From Ignavibacteriales bacterium (GTDB lineage Bacteria; Bacteroidota; Ignavibacteria; Ignavibacteriales; Ignavibacteriaceae), in the NCBI GenBank assembly GCA_016707585.1, contig JADJHL010000003.1, positions 124,001 through 188,000 of the forward strand: 64,000 nucleotides of DNA, read 5' to 3'. Under the pieces are notes generated by a model that made no database searches, was not told the origin of the DNA, and saw only the letters and a program-made list of their open reading frames with translations. Made by a program: the position numbers and the translations under genes. Below, piece by piece: positions 46,646 to 56,606 of the stretch (the stretch's first letter is position 1; every line of letters begins with the position of its first letter).

Positions 46646-47317
46646 ATGAGCAGTATTTTCAAATTCGGTGAAGAGGTTAAGGGATACAATATCCGAGTAT
46701 TAAACGAACGAGAAATTAGGGCTGGGGCCGGGTTGTTATTTGTATTTATGTTTATTGCAATACTTTCGGCGATTATGCAGGGAAGTTTTACGCTTCTAAA
46801 ATATGCAGTACTTATATTTTTAGCCGATATGCTTATTAGAGTTTTAGTTAATCCAAAATTCTCTCCAGTATTAATCCTTGGAAGATTTTTTGTTAGGAAT
46901 CAAGTTCCTGAATATGTTGGTGCTATTCAGAAAAAATTTGCCTGGGTAATTGGTATAGCATTAGCTGTTACAATGTTTATCCTTATAAACGTTTTGAATA
47001 CATTTAGTTTTATTACGGGACTTATCTGTTTAATTTGTTTAATCTTTTTATTCTTTGAATCAGCTTTTGGTATTTGTCTGGGATGTAAATTTTATTCCTG
47101 GATTTATAAAGAAAAAGCTCAATACTGTCCGGGTGAAGTTTGTGAAATAAAGGATAGACATGAAATCCAAAAAACTAATTTTGCTCAATGGATAGTTGTA
47201 CTTGCATTTATAGGTTACATAGTGCTAACAGTTATTATGTTTAATGATAAGTTCAAAGAACCGCCACACGAACTTTTTTCTGGAAAGAGTTTAGAAGAAA
47301 TGCAGCAAGAACAATAG
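46646..47317 (+). CDS. DUF4395-family membrane protein
   Basis: 223 residues with four membrane helices, preceded by AAAAGGATTACA. DUF4395 features are the N-terminal RVLNEREIRAGAGLLF, the LADMLIRVLVNPKFSPVLILGRF segment, and the cysteine pair region FGICLGCKFYSW with CPGEVC nearby. The cysteines suggest metal binding or redox work at the membrane, sometimes linked to thiol stress. A terminator hairpin follows 20 bases after the stop. Confidence 0.88.
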   Translation: MSSIFKFGEEVKGYNIRVLNEREIRAGAGLLFVFMFIAILSAIMQGSFTLLKYAVLIFLADMLIRVLVNPKFSPVLILGRFFVRNQVPEYVGAIQKKFAWVIGIALAVTMFILINVLNTFSFITGLICLICLIFLFFESAFGICLGCKFYSWIYKEKAQYCPGEVCEIKDRHEIQKTNFAQWIVVLAFIGYIVLTVIMFNDKFKEPPHELFSGKSLEEMQQEQ

Positions 47318-47336
47318 TTAAGGTTAAGATTAACAT

Positions 47337-47365
47337 AAACCCTCTCCTAATTTTGGAGAGGGTTT
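47337..47365 (+). terminator. Terminator-like hairpin after the DUF4395 gene
   Basis: AAACCCTCTCC pairs with GGAGAGGGTTT, an 11-pair stem with a seven-base loop. The trailing T-run is poor, so it may act in both directions for the convergent remnant gene. Confidence 0.6.
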
Positions 47366-47380
47366 AAAAGTTATTAGTAA

Positions 47381-47590
47381 CTAAGATTTTCTTTTATATT
47401 TAATTTCCATCAATTTAGATTGGCTGCCAACCATATTAGTGCTCTTATCAAATATTCCATTTAAAAACATCATTCCAGTTCCCATATTATCTATCCAGAT
47501 ATTTTGATAAACCTAACCAACAAAATATCTGCCATCAATTATGGATTCGTATTTAGTTGTTCCTTTCATTGTCTGTGGCGCGGATGTGAA
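47381..47590 (-). pseudogene. DUF1579 gene remnant
   Basis: On the minus strand, TMKGTTKYESIIDGRYFVG is followed by a stop. After a gap, YQNIWIDNMGTGMMFLNGIFDKSTNMVG continues to a TAG at 47381. These match parts of DUF1579 proteins (KGTxxYExIxxGRF, then WIDNxGTGIM), with about 35 residues missing between. It is a fragment of a lost gene. Confidence 0.6.
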
Positions 47591-47679
47591 GGATCCATCC
47601 ACATAGAGATATCAGCTATTGGTACACCTCAACAATCTCCAATAAATAACGATAATTATAATAGATACAAGGAATTATT

Positions 47680-48080
47680 ATGAAAAAGATATTTATTGTT
47701 TTATCACTAAGCATAGTTATGCTCCAGTATATTGGATGCTCTACTGTAATGCATTCAACAACACAAAGCATTGAGTTAAAGACTAATCCACCAAATGCAA
47801 AAATTACAATTGATGGAAAAAATTTGGAACTTCTCCACAAGTAGTAAATATTGATAGAGGTACAAATCATATAATCAAATTTGAGCTTGATGGATATGAA
47901 ACTTATGAAACACAGGCAACAAGAAAAGTTTCTAACTGGTTCTGGTTAAATGCACTTAATGCATTTTTACCAGGAATGGTAATTGATATGTTTACCGGTT
48001 CCATGTACAATATCTTACCAGAAAATATTGATGTTGAACTTACTCCAGCTAAAGTTGTTGATGAGAAAAAGAAAAAGTGA
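47680..48080 (+). pseudogene. PEGA-domain lipoprotein, one frameshift
   Basis: MKKIFIVLSLSIVMLQYIGC is a lipoprotein signal with Cys20. The open frame ends at 47844 after TNPPNAKITIDGKN. Adding one base in the A/T run near 47822 restores the PEGA fold (FGTSPQVVNIDRGTNHIIKFELDGYETYE) and a C-terminus (NWFWLNALNAFLPGMVIDMFTG...) to a TGA at 48080. Repaired length is about 133 residues. The NWFWLN-GxxIDxxTG tail is frequent in small Bacteroidetes PEGA lipoproteins. Confidence 0.75.
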
Positions 48081-48454
48081 TTTGTGTTGAGATTTTTAAT
48101 TTTGAAATCAATACATTAAGTACGCTTTCGATTTATCCATCCAGAACAATCTGTAAAAGCCTGATAGTTTTAATTATTGTAATTGATTTACAAGTCTTTT
48201 TATGCTGGAAAATATTACACCTTAATCCTTAATTCCATTCAAAAACGCCAAAAAAGTAATAATTCAAAAAAAACATTTCTGGTACGCTTTCTGTTTAATC
48301 TAAACAAAATACTGGTAGAATAAGAAATAACATTTAGTATATCAGTTGTACTTCGGAAGGGGAAATTCACTTCAATAGTTAATCAAGAATTTCTGTTAAT
48401 TAATAGTTTAAGAAATAGTCACGTTCATTTTTAAATAAATTATTTAAGGGTAAA
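48081..48454. other. Intergenic region
   Basis: About 370 bases, AT-rich. No open frame, hairpin or copy of the island motif was recognised. Confidence 0.5.
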
Positions 48455-48958
48455 ATGAAAAAAATAATCTTCAATTACTTGTTTGTAATTGCAATCGTTT
48501 CAATTACACTTCTTTCTGCTTGTTCAGATGAAGGTAATGCAGTTGATACAACATTAATCTATCCATATAAAATGACTCTTACTTTAGATGGAGATGGATT
48601 CACAAATAAAACAGTTACGTTACAAAAAACATTATCTACTTATTCATCTTCTTATGATGAAACTTTTGGACAGTTTTATGATGTAGTAGATGGTGACAGT
48701 CTATATTTTTATTTTCAATATATTGGAAGGCAAACTGGTACTTCCATTTGGCGTCAGACTGAACTGGATGCATATTTAGAAACATCGTATAATGACTACT
48801 ATTATCCTCTAAGTGGAGAAACAATTATAACAAGTTATGGAGATATTAGAGGAAGTATTGAAGGGACAATTTCCGGTGTTTTATATCATCATAGCACTAA
48901 TGCACAAATAACTATCTCTGGTACTTTTAATGCTAGAAGAATTAGTGATTATGACTAA
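48455..48958 (+). CDS. Small lipoprotein, paralogue of 56607-57122
   Basis: 167 residues with lipobox LLSAC (Cys23). The mature part is beta-rich: MTLTLDGDGFTNKTVTL early, and TIITSYGDIRGSIEGTISGVL and ITISGTFNARR late. The protein at 56607-57122 repeats this plan (ITLNGAGYTNKSATL, TTVTSYGAVGNKIEGSIVGKL, LNISGNFSAVR), so the two are paralogues bracketing the secreted-protein cluster. Family unknown, possibly surface lipoprotein. A terminator follows. Confidence 0.8.
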   Translation: MKKIIFNYLFVIAIVSITLLSACSDEGNAVDTTLIYPYKMTLTLDGDGFTNKTVTLQKTLSTYSSSYDETFGQFYDVVDGDSLYFYFQYIGRQTGTSIWRQTELDAYLETSYNDYYYPLSGETIITSYGDIRGSIEGTISGVLYHHSTNAQITISGTFNARRISDYD

Positions 48959-49001
48959 CTAAAATATTTCTTTGTATAGATATTTTTAAAATCAAACTAA
49001 C

Positions 49002-49041
49002 TGCCTCAAGGAATGTTAACTTTTAATTATTCTTTGAGGCA
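49002..49041 (+). terminator. Terminator of the 48455 lipoprotein gene
   Basis: TGCCTCAAnGAAT pairs with ATTCnTTGAGGCA across a short loop, followed by ATTTATTAT. It lies about 45 bases after the stop. Confidence 0.65.
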
Positions 49042-49266
49042 ATTTATTATCAGACAATTCTAGAAACTCTTAAAAATAATAACCAGTAACAATAATTTGT
49101 AGGCATTACTATATAAATATTGATTTAAGTTTGTTTTGCGACAATATCGCTAACAATTGACACACTAGCGACAGCAACAACTATATATATAAAATACTTT
49201 TGCACCTAATATTTAGAATCAGTTAAAGTAATTGATTGATTTTTCCATAATAAAAAGGAGCAAAAA

Positions 49267-52200
49267 ATGAAAAAAGTTCTTTCAATGTTTTTTTGGATAA
49301 TTTTGTTTGGGAGCGGAGTTATAGTTCCACAATCAAACGGAATTAACTCTCAAAATGGGGTTCAAGTAACTTTCCCTTTCTTGGATGATGTTGAGGACAC
49401 ATCAGCATCCTCATCTTATTGGCAAAGAGATGCGACAGTTTGGAAAATGCAGCAGGCTACCGCACATAGCGGAACAAACATTTGGGCAATGTTGCCAACT
49501 ACAGGCAGCTATGTTTATTTAACACTAGCTACACCAATCAATTTATCCTCTGCACCAAATCCTTATCTTTCTTTTTGGATTCGTAAATCTGATGGAGGAA
49601 CCGGAGCTTTGAGTATTGAAGCTTCGAGTAATGGTGGAACAAGTTGGACTGCAATAAGTCAACCTTCCTTTAGTGGAAACTTGTATGTTCGATTTCAAGT
49701 TCCTTTAAGTAATTTTCTGCAGTCTAACACTCTCGTTAGAATTGGATGCTATGCACCTTATGGAAATACTTATTATGTTGATGATATACTTATTGATAAC
49801 GCTCCAACACCAAAACCAATAATTTTATCAAGTCCTGGTGATAATGGAATGAATGTACATTGGAATCAATCTACAGCCACAGATTTTTACAAGTATAGAA
49901 TTATTCTCTCTACAGATGCAAGCAGTGTAAATAATTTCTACGTAACGCCATCCCTGAGTTATAGAACAGAAACCAAAGTACTCGATTTTTTTACACAAAC
50001 ACAATTAGATACTCTTTTAACTGACCTTACATTTGCAAACACATTGTATTATGCAAAAGTCTATGAAGAGGATACACAAAATTTGGTTAACCAGGGTTCA
50101 GATCGTTCTGATCTCTCAACCTCTTTTAATATAACTTCTCAAACAACACCTTTCGTTCAAGATTTTGAAGGATCATTTAATTGGGTTGCAGATCTACCAT
50201 GGGCAGTAACAACTGATGACGCGGGAGATCCTAACCATAGTCCAACACACGCTTATGAGGATAGCCCTCAAGGGAACTATGATGAAAGTGCTGATAGAAG
50301 ATTAACTGCGCAGGTAAACTTATCGGGGGTTCAAAGACCTGCTTTAAAATTTAATCACAAATATTCTTTTGAGACCAGTTCAGATTATGGTGTTCTTGAA
50401 ATTTCTATCGATAACGTAACCTGGACTGCACTAAATGGTTTTACAGGTAACACAGGTGGTGAATGGGAATCCAGAACTTATGATGTGGGTGTATTAAAAC
50501 AACAGAGTACTGGTTATATTAGATTTAAAACACTTACCAGCGGCTCAAATCAGCAAGATGGTTGGCATCTTGATGACGTAGAGATTTTTAATAATACAAA
50601 AACACAATCGTTCCCTTTGTTTGATGATGTTGAAGTTGATACATTTTCACAAAACCATTGGATAGCTGGAAGTTTTGATTTAAAACTTGCTAATGCACAC
50701 AGTGGAGCTCAAGTATGGTCTTTGAAACCTTCCGGTGGATCATATAACTATCTCACTTTAGCTGGTAAATTAAATTTATCATCAGCACCAAATCCTTATT
50801 TATCATTCTGGGTTAAAAAAGCAGATGGCGGAACTGGTGCTTTAAGTATTGAAGCTTCAAATGATGGAGGTTTAACTTGGACAGTATTATCACAACCAAG
50901 TTTTAATGGTGCTCAATATGTCTGGTTTGAATCTTCACTTAGTAATTTTAGACAAGCAAATGTGCTGGTTAGAATTGGGTGTTATGCCCCATACGGAGGC
51001 TCTTATTATGTTGACGATATACTAATTGATAATGCACCAACTCCACGAGCATTAACTTTACTTACACCTACTAACAATGGAATGAAAGTCAGATGGGGAA
51101 TATCAACTGCAGCAGATTTTGGAAATTATAGAGTTGTCTTATCAACGGATCAGAATCAGGTAAACAATTACTTCAATGTTACTGCTTTAAGTAATCATTC
51201 CGAAACACGAGTGTTTGATATTTTCAATCAAGCTGTAATTGAAACAACACTTACTGATCTAACATTTATGAATACGATGTACTATGCTAAGATTTATGAA
51301 AAGGATACACAACTTTTAATTAATCAAGGATCAGATAGAGCTGATCTATCAACGTCTTTCAATGTAGTCTCTCAAACAGCGCCATTCATTCAGGATTTTG
51401 AAAATACTTTTGGATGGGCATCAGATCTACCCTGGGCTGTAACAACTGATGATGCATCAGAGCCTGGACATAGTGCCACACATGCGATGGAAGATAGTCC
51501 TGGTACTAATTATCCTGAAAATTCTGATAGAAGATTAGTTGTTCAGGTAAATACATTGGCAGTTCCAAGACCAGTTTTAAGATTTAATCATAAACATTCT
51601 TTTGAGACTGGTTCTGATTATGGAGTTCTGGAATATTCAGTGGATAATGTAACCTGGACTACTATTACAGGAATTACCGGTAATACAAATACTCTCTGGG
51701 AATCAAGTGAGTTTGATATTACTCCAATAAAACAATTAAATGCCGCATACCTTAGGTTTAAAACAATTTCAAATGGTTCAACACAGTCTGATGGATGGCA
51801 TCTTGATGATGTTGAAATTTATAACAATACTAAAACACTTGGCATACCACTTTTTGATGATGCTGAAGTCGATACAGTATCTGAAAATTTTTGGATTGCT
51901 GGAGTTTATAAAATTAGTCCTGCAAACTCACATAGTGGTACACAAGTTTGGGCACTTCCTCCATCAGGTGGATCGTATAATTATCTAACATTATCCGGTG
52001 TAATGAATCTTTCAAATGCTCCTAATCCATTTCTATCATTCTGGATAAAAAAAGCAGATGGTGGAACTGGTGCATTAAGTATTGAAGCATCAAATAATGG
52101 AGGATTAACCTGGACAGCATTAGCGCAGCCTAGTTTTAATGGAGCAAATTATATTAACTATAATTATTCATTATTAAACTACAGACAAAATAACGTTCTT

Positions 52201-52593
52201 ATTAGAATTGGTTGCTACTCTCCGTATGGAAATACTTATTTATTGGATGATATAACTATTGCGGATTCAACAGGTTGGACTGGTGTAGATGATTTAAACG
52301 GAGTGACACCAACTGAATTTGAATTAAGTCAAAATTATCCAAATCCATTTAACCCAAGTACTACAATTAGATATGCTATTCCTAATGAAAGTAAAGTATC
52401 TGTATCTGTATTTAATTTATTGGGACAAGAAGTTGCAACCTTGGTAAATGATATTCAATCTGCCGGTTATCATGAAGTGATTTTCAATGCTTCACAATTA
52501 TCATCAGGTGTTTATCTATATAGAATCAATGCAATCTCATCAACCAATTCTAAAGAGTTTACAAGTACTAAGAAGTTTATTCTGCTCAAGTAA
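49267..52593 (+). CDS. Type IX-secreted modular protein with repeated jelly-roll domains
   Basis: 1108 residues with a signal peptide. Three copies of a MAM/jelly-roll-like module (about residues 38-180, 453-595, 868-1010; pattern APNPYLSFWxxKxDGGTGALSIEAS, VRIGCYAPYG, DDILIDNAPTP) alternate with fibronectin-like linkers and two copies of a second module (FEGSFNWVADLPWAVTTDDA, NHKYSFETSSDYGVLE, DGWHLDDVEI). The C-terminal family-A sorting domain starts at about 1019 (ELSQNYPNPFNPSTT) and ends in KKFILLK. It would be exported by the type IX system and fixed on the cell surface, probably for adhesion or binding. AAAAGGAG precedes the ATG. Confidence 0.9.
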   Translation: MKKVLSMFFWIILFGSGVIVPQSNGINSQNGVQVTFPFLDDVEDTSASSSYWQRDATVWKMQQATAHSGTNIWAMLPTTGSYVYLTLATPINLSSAPNPYLSFWIRKSDGGTGALSIEASSNGGTSWTAISQPSFSGNLYVRFQVPLSNFLQSNTLVRIGCYAPYGNTYYVDDILIDNAPTPKPIILSSPGDNGMNVHWNQSTATDFYKYRIILSTDASSVNNFYVTPSLSYRTETKVLDFFTQTQLDTLLTDLTFANTLYYAKVYEEDTQNLVNQGSDRSDLSTSFNITSQTTPFVQDFEGSFNWVADLPWAVTTDDAGDPNHSPTHAYEDSPQGNYDESADRRLTAQVNLSGVQRPALKFNHKYSFETSSDYGVLEISIDNVTWTALNGFTGNTGGEWESRTYDVGVLKQQSTGYIRFKTLTSGSNQQDGWHLDDVEIFNNTKTQSFPLFDDVEVDTFSQNHWIAGSFDLKLANAHSGAQVWSLKPSGGSYNYLTLAGKLNLSSAPNPYLSFWVKKADGGTGALSIEASNDGGLTWTVLSQPSFNGAQYVWFESSLSNFRQANVLVRIGCYAPYGGSYYVDDILIDNAPTPRALTLLTPTNNGMKVRWGISTAADFGNYRVVLSTDQNQVNNYFNVTALSNHSETRVFDIFNQAVIETTLTDLTFMNTMYYAKIYEKDTQLLINQGSDRADLSTSFNVVSQTAPFIQDFENTFGWASDLPWAVTTDDASEPGHSATHAMEDSPGTNYPENSDRRLVVQVNTLAVPRPVLRFNHKHSFETGSDYGVLEYSVDNVTWTTITGITGNTNTLWESSEFDITPIKQLNAAYLRFKTISNGSTQSDGWHLDDVEIYNNTKTLGIPLFDDAEVDTVSENFWIAGVYKISPANSHSGTQVWALPPSGGSYNYLTLSGVMNLSNAPNPFLSFWIKKADGGTGALSIEASNNGGLTWTALAQPSFNGANYINYNYSLLNYRQNNVLIRIGCYSPYGNTYLLDDITIADSTGWTGVDDLNGVTPTEFELSQNYPNPFNPSTTIRYAIPNESKVSVSVFNLLGQEVATLVNDIQSAGYHEVIFNASQLSSGVYLYRINAISSTNSKEFTSTKKFILLK

Positions 52594-52609
52594 ATCTTTA
52601 ATACTTTTC

Positions 52610-52644
52610 GGAAGACCGTTTAATATACGGTCTTCCATTTTTTT
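52610..52644 (+). terminator. Rho-independent terminator
   Basis: GGAAGACCGT/ACGGTCTTCC, ten pairs with a seven-base loop, then ATTTTTTT. It closes the 49267 gene, about 16 bases after its stop. Confidence 0.9.
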
Positions 52645-52672
52645 GATGGTGTTTTAAATAGTTAGGAAAAAA

Positions 52673-53926
52673 ATGAAGTTTTTTGAAGTTCTCTTTTTGT
52701 GCTCATATATTTTCTTCTCTCAAAATCTAAAAGCTCAATGGTCAAATTCTGATTTTACACTCACTGGCAGAGAGATCCTATGTTTTGCGAAAAAAGGCTC
52801 ATCGATGCTTGCTGGAACAAATGGAGGGTTAGTGGTTTCTACAAATAACGGACAAAGTTGGACTAATACAGGAGGCGGATTACCTTATCAAAATGTTCGT
52901 GCATTGTTAAATGTTGAATCATATCCTTTTGATATTCTTGCTGGAATGGTTTCCGGCAGAATTTCAATGTCCACGAACTATGGAGAAAATTGGACTGGTT
53001 TTCCAATTGATTCCGTGCAACTTCCATTTTTAGCAGATATTAATTGTATTCTAGAAAAAAGTAACAGTTCAAATTTTTTGATAGGTACAGAAAGAGGAGC
53101 ATACTTACTTCCACAATATTATCCACTGTCTTCATGGATATCAATTAATACAGGTTTACCTTCTGGTGAAACCAAAGTAAGAGCAATAGTGGAAAATAAT
53201 GGTGAAGTTTTTGTTGGAACAAATAGCGGAGTTTTTAGACTAAATGGTTTTAGTTGGGTTGAAAAAAATTCAGGTTTAACAAATACAAATGTAACTACTC
53301 TTACAAGTTTTAATGGAAACTTATTTGCTGGTACAGCTCAAGGTTCTGTTGGAGGAGTTTATGTTTCTACAGATAATGGAGACAGTTGGATTCTTTCACT
53401 AAACGATGGCTGGGTTACATCATTATTTAATATTGGTTCAAGTATCTTTGCTGGAAGTTTTGGTAATGGTGTTTGGCGATCAACAAACAACGGAACTTCC
53501 TGGAGCCAAATAAATGATGGATTTGGTGGCGGTGCCTATTATGTAATGTCTTTAGGTGCAGATAATCAATATCTTTTTGCTGGAACAAGTGCTTCTAGCA
53601 TTTGGCGACGTCCGTTATCTCAAGTTGTAACTGATATTAATGATGAAATAATTGCTCACCCATCAGAATTTTCGCTAGGACAAAACTATCCAAATCCATT
53701 TAACCCAATCACAAAAATAAAATGGCAATCACCCGAGAGCGGTCATCAAACATTAAAAATTTATGATGTGCTTGGAAATGAAGTTGCAACTCTTGTTGAT
53801 GAAATTAAACCTGCCGGGAGTTATGAAATTGATTTTAATGCTTCGCAATTTTCAAGTGGATTGTACATATACACTCTTCAGGCAGCTAAGTTTACTTCAA
53901 CAAAAAAAATGATTTTAATAAAATAG
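52673..53926 (+). CDS. Type IX-secreted beta-propeller protein
   Basis: 417 residues. The signal peptide ends NLKAQ. BNR/YCF48-like propeller blades follow (VVSTNNGQSWTNTGGGLPYQNVRAL, MSTNYGENWTG, VSTDNGDSWIL, RSTNNGTSWSQI). The C-terminal sorting domain starts at about residue 333 (GQNYPNPFNPITKI) and ends KKMILIK. The propeller probably binds a sugar or protein at the surface. The sorting domain is closely similar at DNA level to that of the 54184 gene. A small membrane-protein gene follows after 12 bases. Confidence 0.88.
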   Translation: MKFFEVLFLCSYIFFSQNLKAQWSNSDFTLTGREILCFAKKGSSMLAGTNGGLVVSTNNGQSWTNTGGGLPYQNVRALLNVESYPFDILAGMVSGRISMSTNYGENWTGFPIDSVQLPFLADINCILEKSNSSNFLIGTERGAYLLPQYYPLSSWISINTGLPSGETKVRAIVENNGEVFVGTNSGVFRLNGFSWVEKNSGLTNTNVTTLTSFNGNLFAGTAQGSVGGVYVSTDNGDSWILSLNDGWVTSLFNIGSSIFAGSFGNGVWRSTNNGTSWSQINDGFGGGAYYVMSLGADNQYLFAGTSASSIWRRPLSQVVTDINDEIIAHPSEFSLGQNYPNPFNPITKIKWQSPESGHQTLKIYDVLGNEVATLVDEIKPAGSYEIDFNASQFSSGLYIYTLQAAKFTSTKKMILIK

Positions 53927-53938
53927 AAACAACAAGTA

Positions 53939-54064
53939 ATGGCAGATAATTATGAAGATTTAAAGAGAAAGGAAAAGATAACATCACGCATACTTGTTGC
54001 TTTGATTATAACTGTATCCATTGCAATTGCAGTATTAGTATTTGTTTTAATATCAGGGCTTTAA
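53939..54064 (+). CDS. 41-residue single-helix membrane protein
   Basis: ATG 53939 to TAA 54062-54064: MADNYEDLKRKEKITSRI, then one hydrophobic helix (LVALIITVSIAIAVLVFVLI) and SGL. It is missed by length filters. The clean frame and basic-then-hydrophobic layout suggest a real single-pass peptide of unknown function. It lies between two surface-protein genes on the same strand. Confidence 0.6.
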   Translation: MADNYEDLKRKEKITSRILVALIITVSIAIAVLVFVLISGL

Positions 54065-54183
54065 TTTATTTCAAGGATGGGAAGCATCGTTCGTGATCTC
54101 CTTGATCAATGCCGTGGGGAGTAATATCTCTGCGGCATATATAAATGAAATTTAATATTTAATAACTAATCAGAAATAAAAAA

Positions 54184-56577
54184 GTGAAAAAATTCTTAGG
54201 TATTTTATCGTTGGTTGTAGTGTTATTACAACTTTCTTATGCACAAATTGAAAATTTCCACTGGAATAATCCAAAACCGCAAGGTAATGATCTTAATGTT
54301 GTGCACATATCTGCCGGTTCTAATGTGTTTACAGCCGGAGATTATGGTACAATATTAAATTCAACTAATGGTGGAACTCAATGGGATGTAACTCAAAACT
54401 ACCTTCCGAAAAATATAAATGGAAAATATTTTGTTACAAATATTTTGGGATTTTTAGTTGGTGAGCAAGGATTAATCTTAAAAACTACTGATGGCGGGAC
54501 TACATGGGAAGAACAAACATCACCAATAGATACAACACTTAATAGTGCTTACTTCTTTGATCAAAACAATGGTTTTATAGTTGGGATGGATGGGTTGCTA
54601 ATTAAAACTACTGATGGAGGAGTAAACTGGACAAATTATTCATTTACTAATTTTCATAATTTTACTGATATAGAATTTGCTGATACAAATAATGGTTATA
54701 TCATTAATGAAAGTGGGTCAGTTTATAAATCAACAGACGGTGGAGATACCTGGAACCAGATATCTACTATTCCATATTTTGGGACTGTAGATATTGTCTT
54801 TATAAATTCTTCAATCGGTTTTATTACATCAAAATATTACAATACAATTAATAGAACAACTGATGGAGGAGCAAACTGGACTGAAACTGCTTTGACTAAT
54901 GCTTATGGTTTTAATAAATTAATATTTGTTGATGCAAACACGGCTTTTGCTTTTGGTTCAGGAGGGAAAATATTTAAGTCTACTAATGTAGGTGTAACGT
55001 GGAATGAAATAACAACGGGAACAACAGCAAGTTTAATGGATGCCCATTTTATTACTCCAAGTGTTGGTATCGTTGTTGGAATTGGCAGTACAATTCTTTA
55101 TACAGTTGATAGTGGCTCAAACTGGTTAAAATTATCTCAAGGTGATTGTGATTATCTTTATTCAATTTTCTTTCAGAATTCGAATGTTGGAATTGCAACA
55201 GGTTCTAATGGAACAATACTTAAGACAACTGATGGCGGTGCAAATTGGGTTAATAAAAATGTTTCCGCCTCATTAAATCCTTACGATGTAGTTCTCTTTA
55301 ACTCAGGGTTAGGATACTTTATAGATTTTTATTCTTACGGTATTTATAAAACATCTGATTCCGGAGAAAGTTGGATTTATCATACTTTGCCAGGTTTTGC
55401 CGGTATTCCTATAAGACTAAAATTTATTGATGATAATAATGGATTTATAGTTGGATTAAATGGTGGTATAAGTAAAACTATAAATGGTGGAGATACTTGG
55501 ACCGCCGTTCCATCTGGTACAACCTCAGGATTACTCGCAATAAATTTTCTGGATGCGAATACTGGATTTATAACTGGATTTAATGGAACTATTCTTAAAA
55601 CTACAAATAGTGGTTTAAATTGGAATCCAATTACAAGTGGTTCAACTGGTGGATTGCGAGATATTGTCTTTAAAGATGCGAACACATTTTTTATTGTTGG
55701 AGATTATGGAGTTTTTCTAAAATCAACTGATGCCGGTAATACATGGAATCAAATTTCACTATCAACAAATAAAGGATTAAATCGTATAAAATTTCTAAAT
55801 TCAAATGAAGGAATAATAATTGGCAGCGGTGGTTTATTGCTTACTACATCTGATGGAGGTGAAACCTGGCAAAATAGACAAACCATTACCAATAAGATAT
55901 TTAGAGATTTTGCAGTAAAAGATACAACGGAAATAATTGTAGTAGGAGAGTCTGGTGCGATTATTGGATTTTCACAATCAATTGTACCTGTAGAGTTAAC
56001 ATCATTTAGCGCTTCTGTAATAGATAACAATGTTAATCTTAATTGGTCCACTGCCACAGAATTAAATAATTCCGGGTTTGAAATACAAAAGAGCTTTTCC
56101 CAAACTCCATCCCTTAGGGAAGGTACTTTAGAACAGTTTCAATGGAAAACTCTTGGTTTTGTTAAAGGGAAAGGCACATCAATCGAAATCCAAAATTATT
56201 CTTTCACAGATCAAAACCCGAATACTGGAAAGTATCTATATAGATTAAAGCAAATTGATTTTGATGGAACTTTTGAATATTCAAATATCATTGAAGTTGA
56301 AATTGGGATTCCAAATAAATTTAGTTTGGAACAAAACTATCCAAATCCATTTAATCCAACTACAAAAATTATCTGGCAATCACCGGTTAGCGGTCATCAA
56401 ACATTAAAAGTTTATGATGTACTTGGAAATGAAGTTGCTACTTTACTAAATGAATTTAAATCTGCCGGAAAATACGAAGTTGAATTTGAAGCTTCAAAAC
56501 ATTCAAGCGGCGTGTATTTCTATAAAATTCAAGTCGGTGATTTCGTATCGACAAAAAAAATGACACTTATTAAATAA
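54184..56577 (+). CDS. Type IX-secreted YCF48-like repeat protein
   Basis: 797 residues from a GTG start. The signal peptide ends LSYAQ. About ten YCF48/Ycf48-type propeller repeats carry the pattern KTTDGGxxW with FxDxNxGFxVG between them (residues about 40-590). A fibronectin-like segment (VPVELTSFSASVIDNNVNLNWSTATELNNSGFEIQ) is at about 600-690. The sorting domain starts at about 712 (LEQNYPNPFNPTTK). A short TPSLREG insert interrupts the FN3 part near residue 640. Surface-exposed by analogy; ligand unknown. Confidence 0.88.
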   Translation: MKKFLGILSLVVVLLQLSYAQIENFHWNNPKPQGNDLNVVHISAGSNVFTAGDYGTILNSTNGGTQWDVTQNYLPKNINGKYFVTNILGFLVGEQGLILKTTDGGTTWEEQTSPIDTTLNSAYFFDQNNGFIVGMDGLLIKTTDGGVNWTNYSFTNFHNFTDIEFADTNNGYIINESGSVYKSTDGGDTWNQISTIPYFGTVDIVFINSSIGFITSKYYNTINRTTDGGANWTETALTNAYGFNKLIFVDANTAFAFGSGGKIFKSTNVGVTWNEITTGTTASLMDAHFITPSVGIVVGIGSTILYTVDSGSNWLKLSQGDCDYLYSIFFQNSNVGIATGSNGTILKTTDGGANWVNKNVSASLNPYDVVLFNSGLGYFIDFYSYGIYKTSDSGESWIYHTLPGFAGIPIRLKFIDDNNGFIVGLNGGISKTINGGDTWTAVPSGTTSGLLAINFLDANTGFITGFNGTILKTTNSGLNWNPITSGSTGGLRDIVFKDANTFFIVGDYGVFLKSTDAGNTWNQISLSTNKGLNRIKFLNSNEGIIIGSGGLLLTTSDGGETWQNRQTITNKIFRDFAVKDTTEIIVVGESGAIIGFSQSIVPVELTSFSASVIDNNVNLNWSTATELNNSGFEIQKSFSQTPSLREGTLEQFQWKTLGFVKGKGTSIEIQNYSFTDQNPNTGKYLYRLKQIDFDGTFEYSNIIEVEIGIPNKFSLEQNYPNPFNPTTKIIWQSPVSGHQTLKVYDVLGNEVATLLNEFKSAGKYEVEFEASKHSSGVYFYKIQVGDFVSTKKMTLIK

Positions 56578-56606
56578 TAATAATTAATTAGAATCAAGGA
56601 GAGAAG

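Noticed and set aside
54109..54138. GCCG/CGGC hairpin after the small membrane-protein gene as a terminator
   Set aside because: Imperfect inner stem and no T-run afterwards; left out of the feature list.
55380..56057. Two minus-strand frames of about 100 codons
   Set aside because: Opposite the YCF48 repeats of an intact secreted-protein gene; repeats create long antisense frames.
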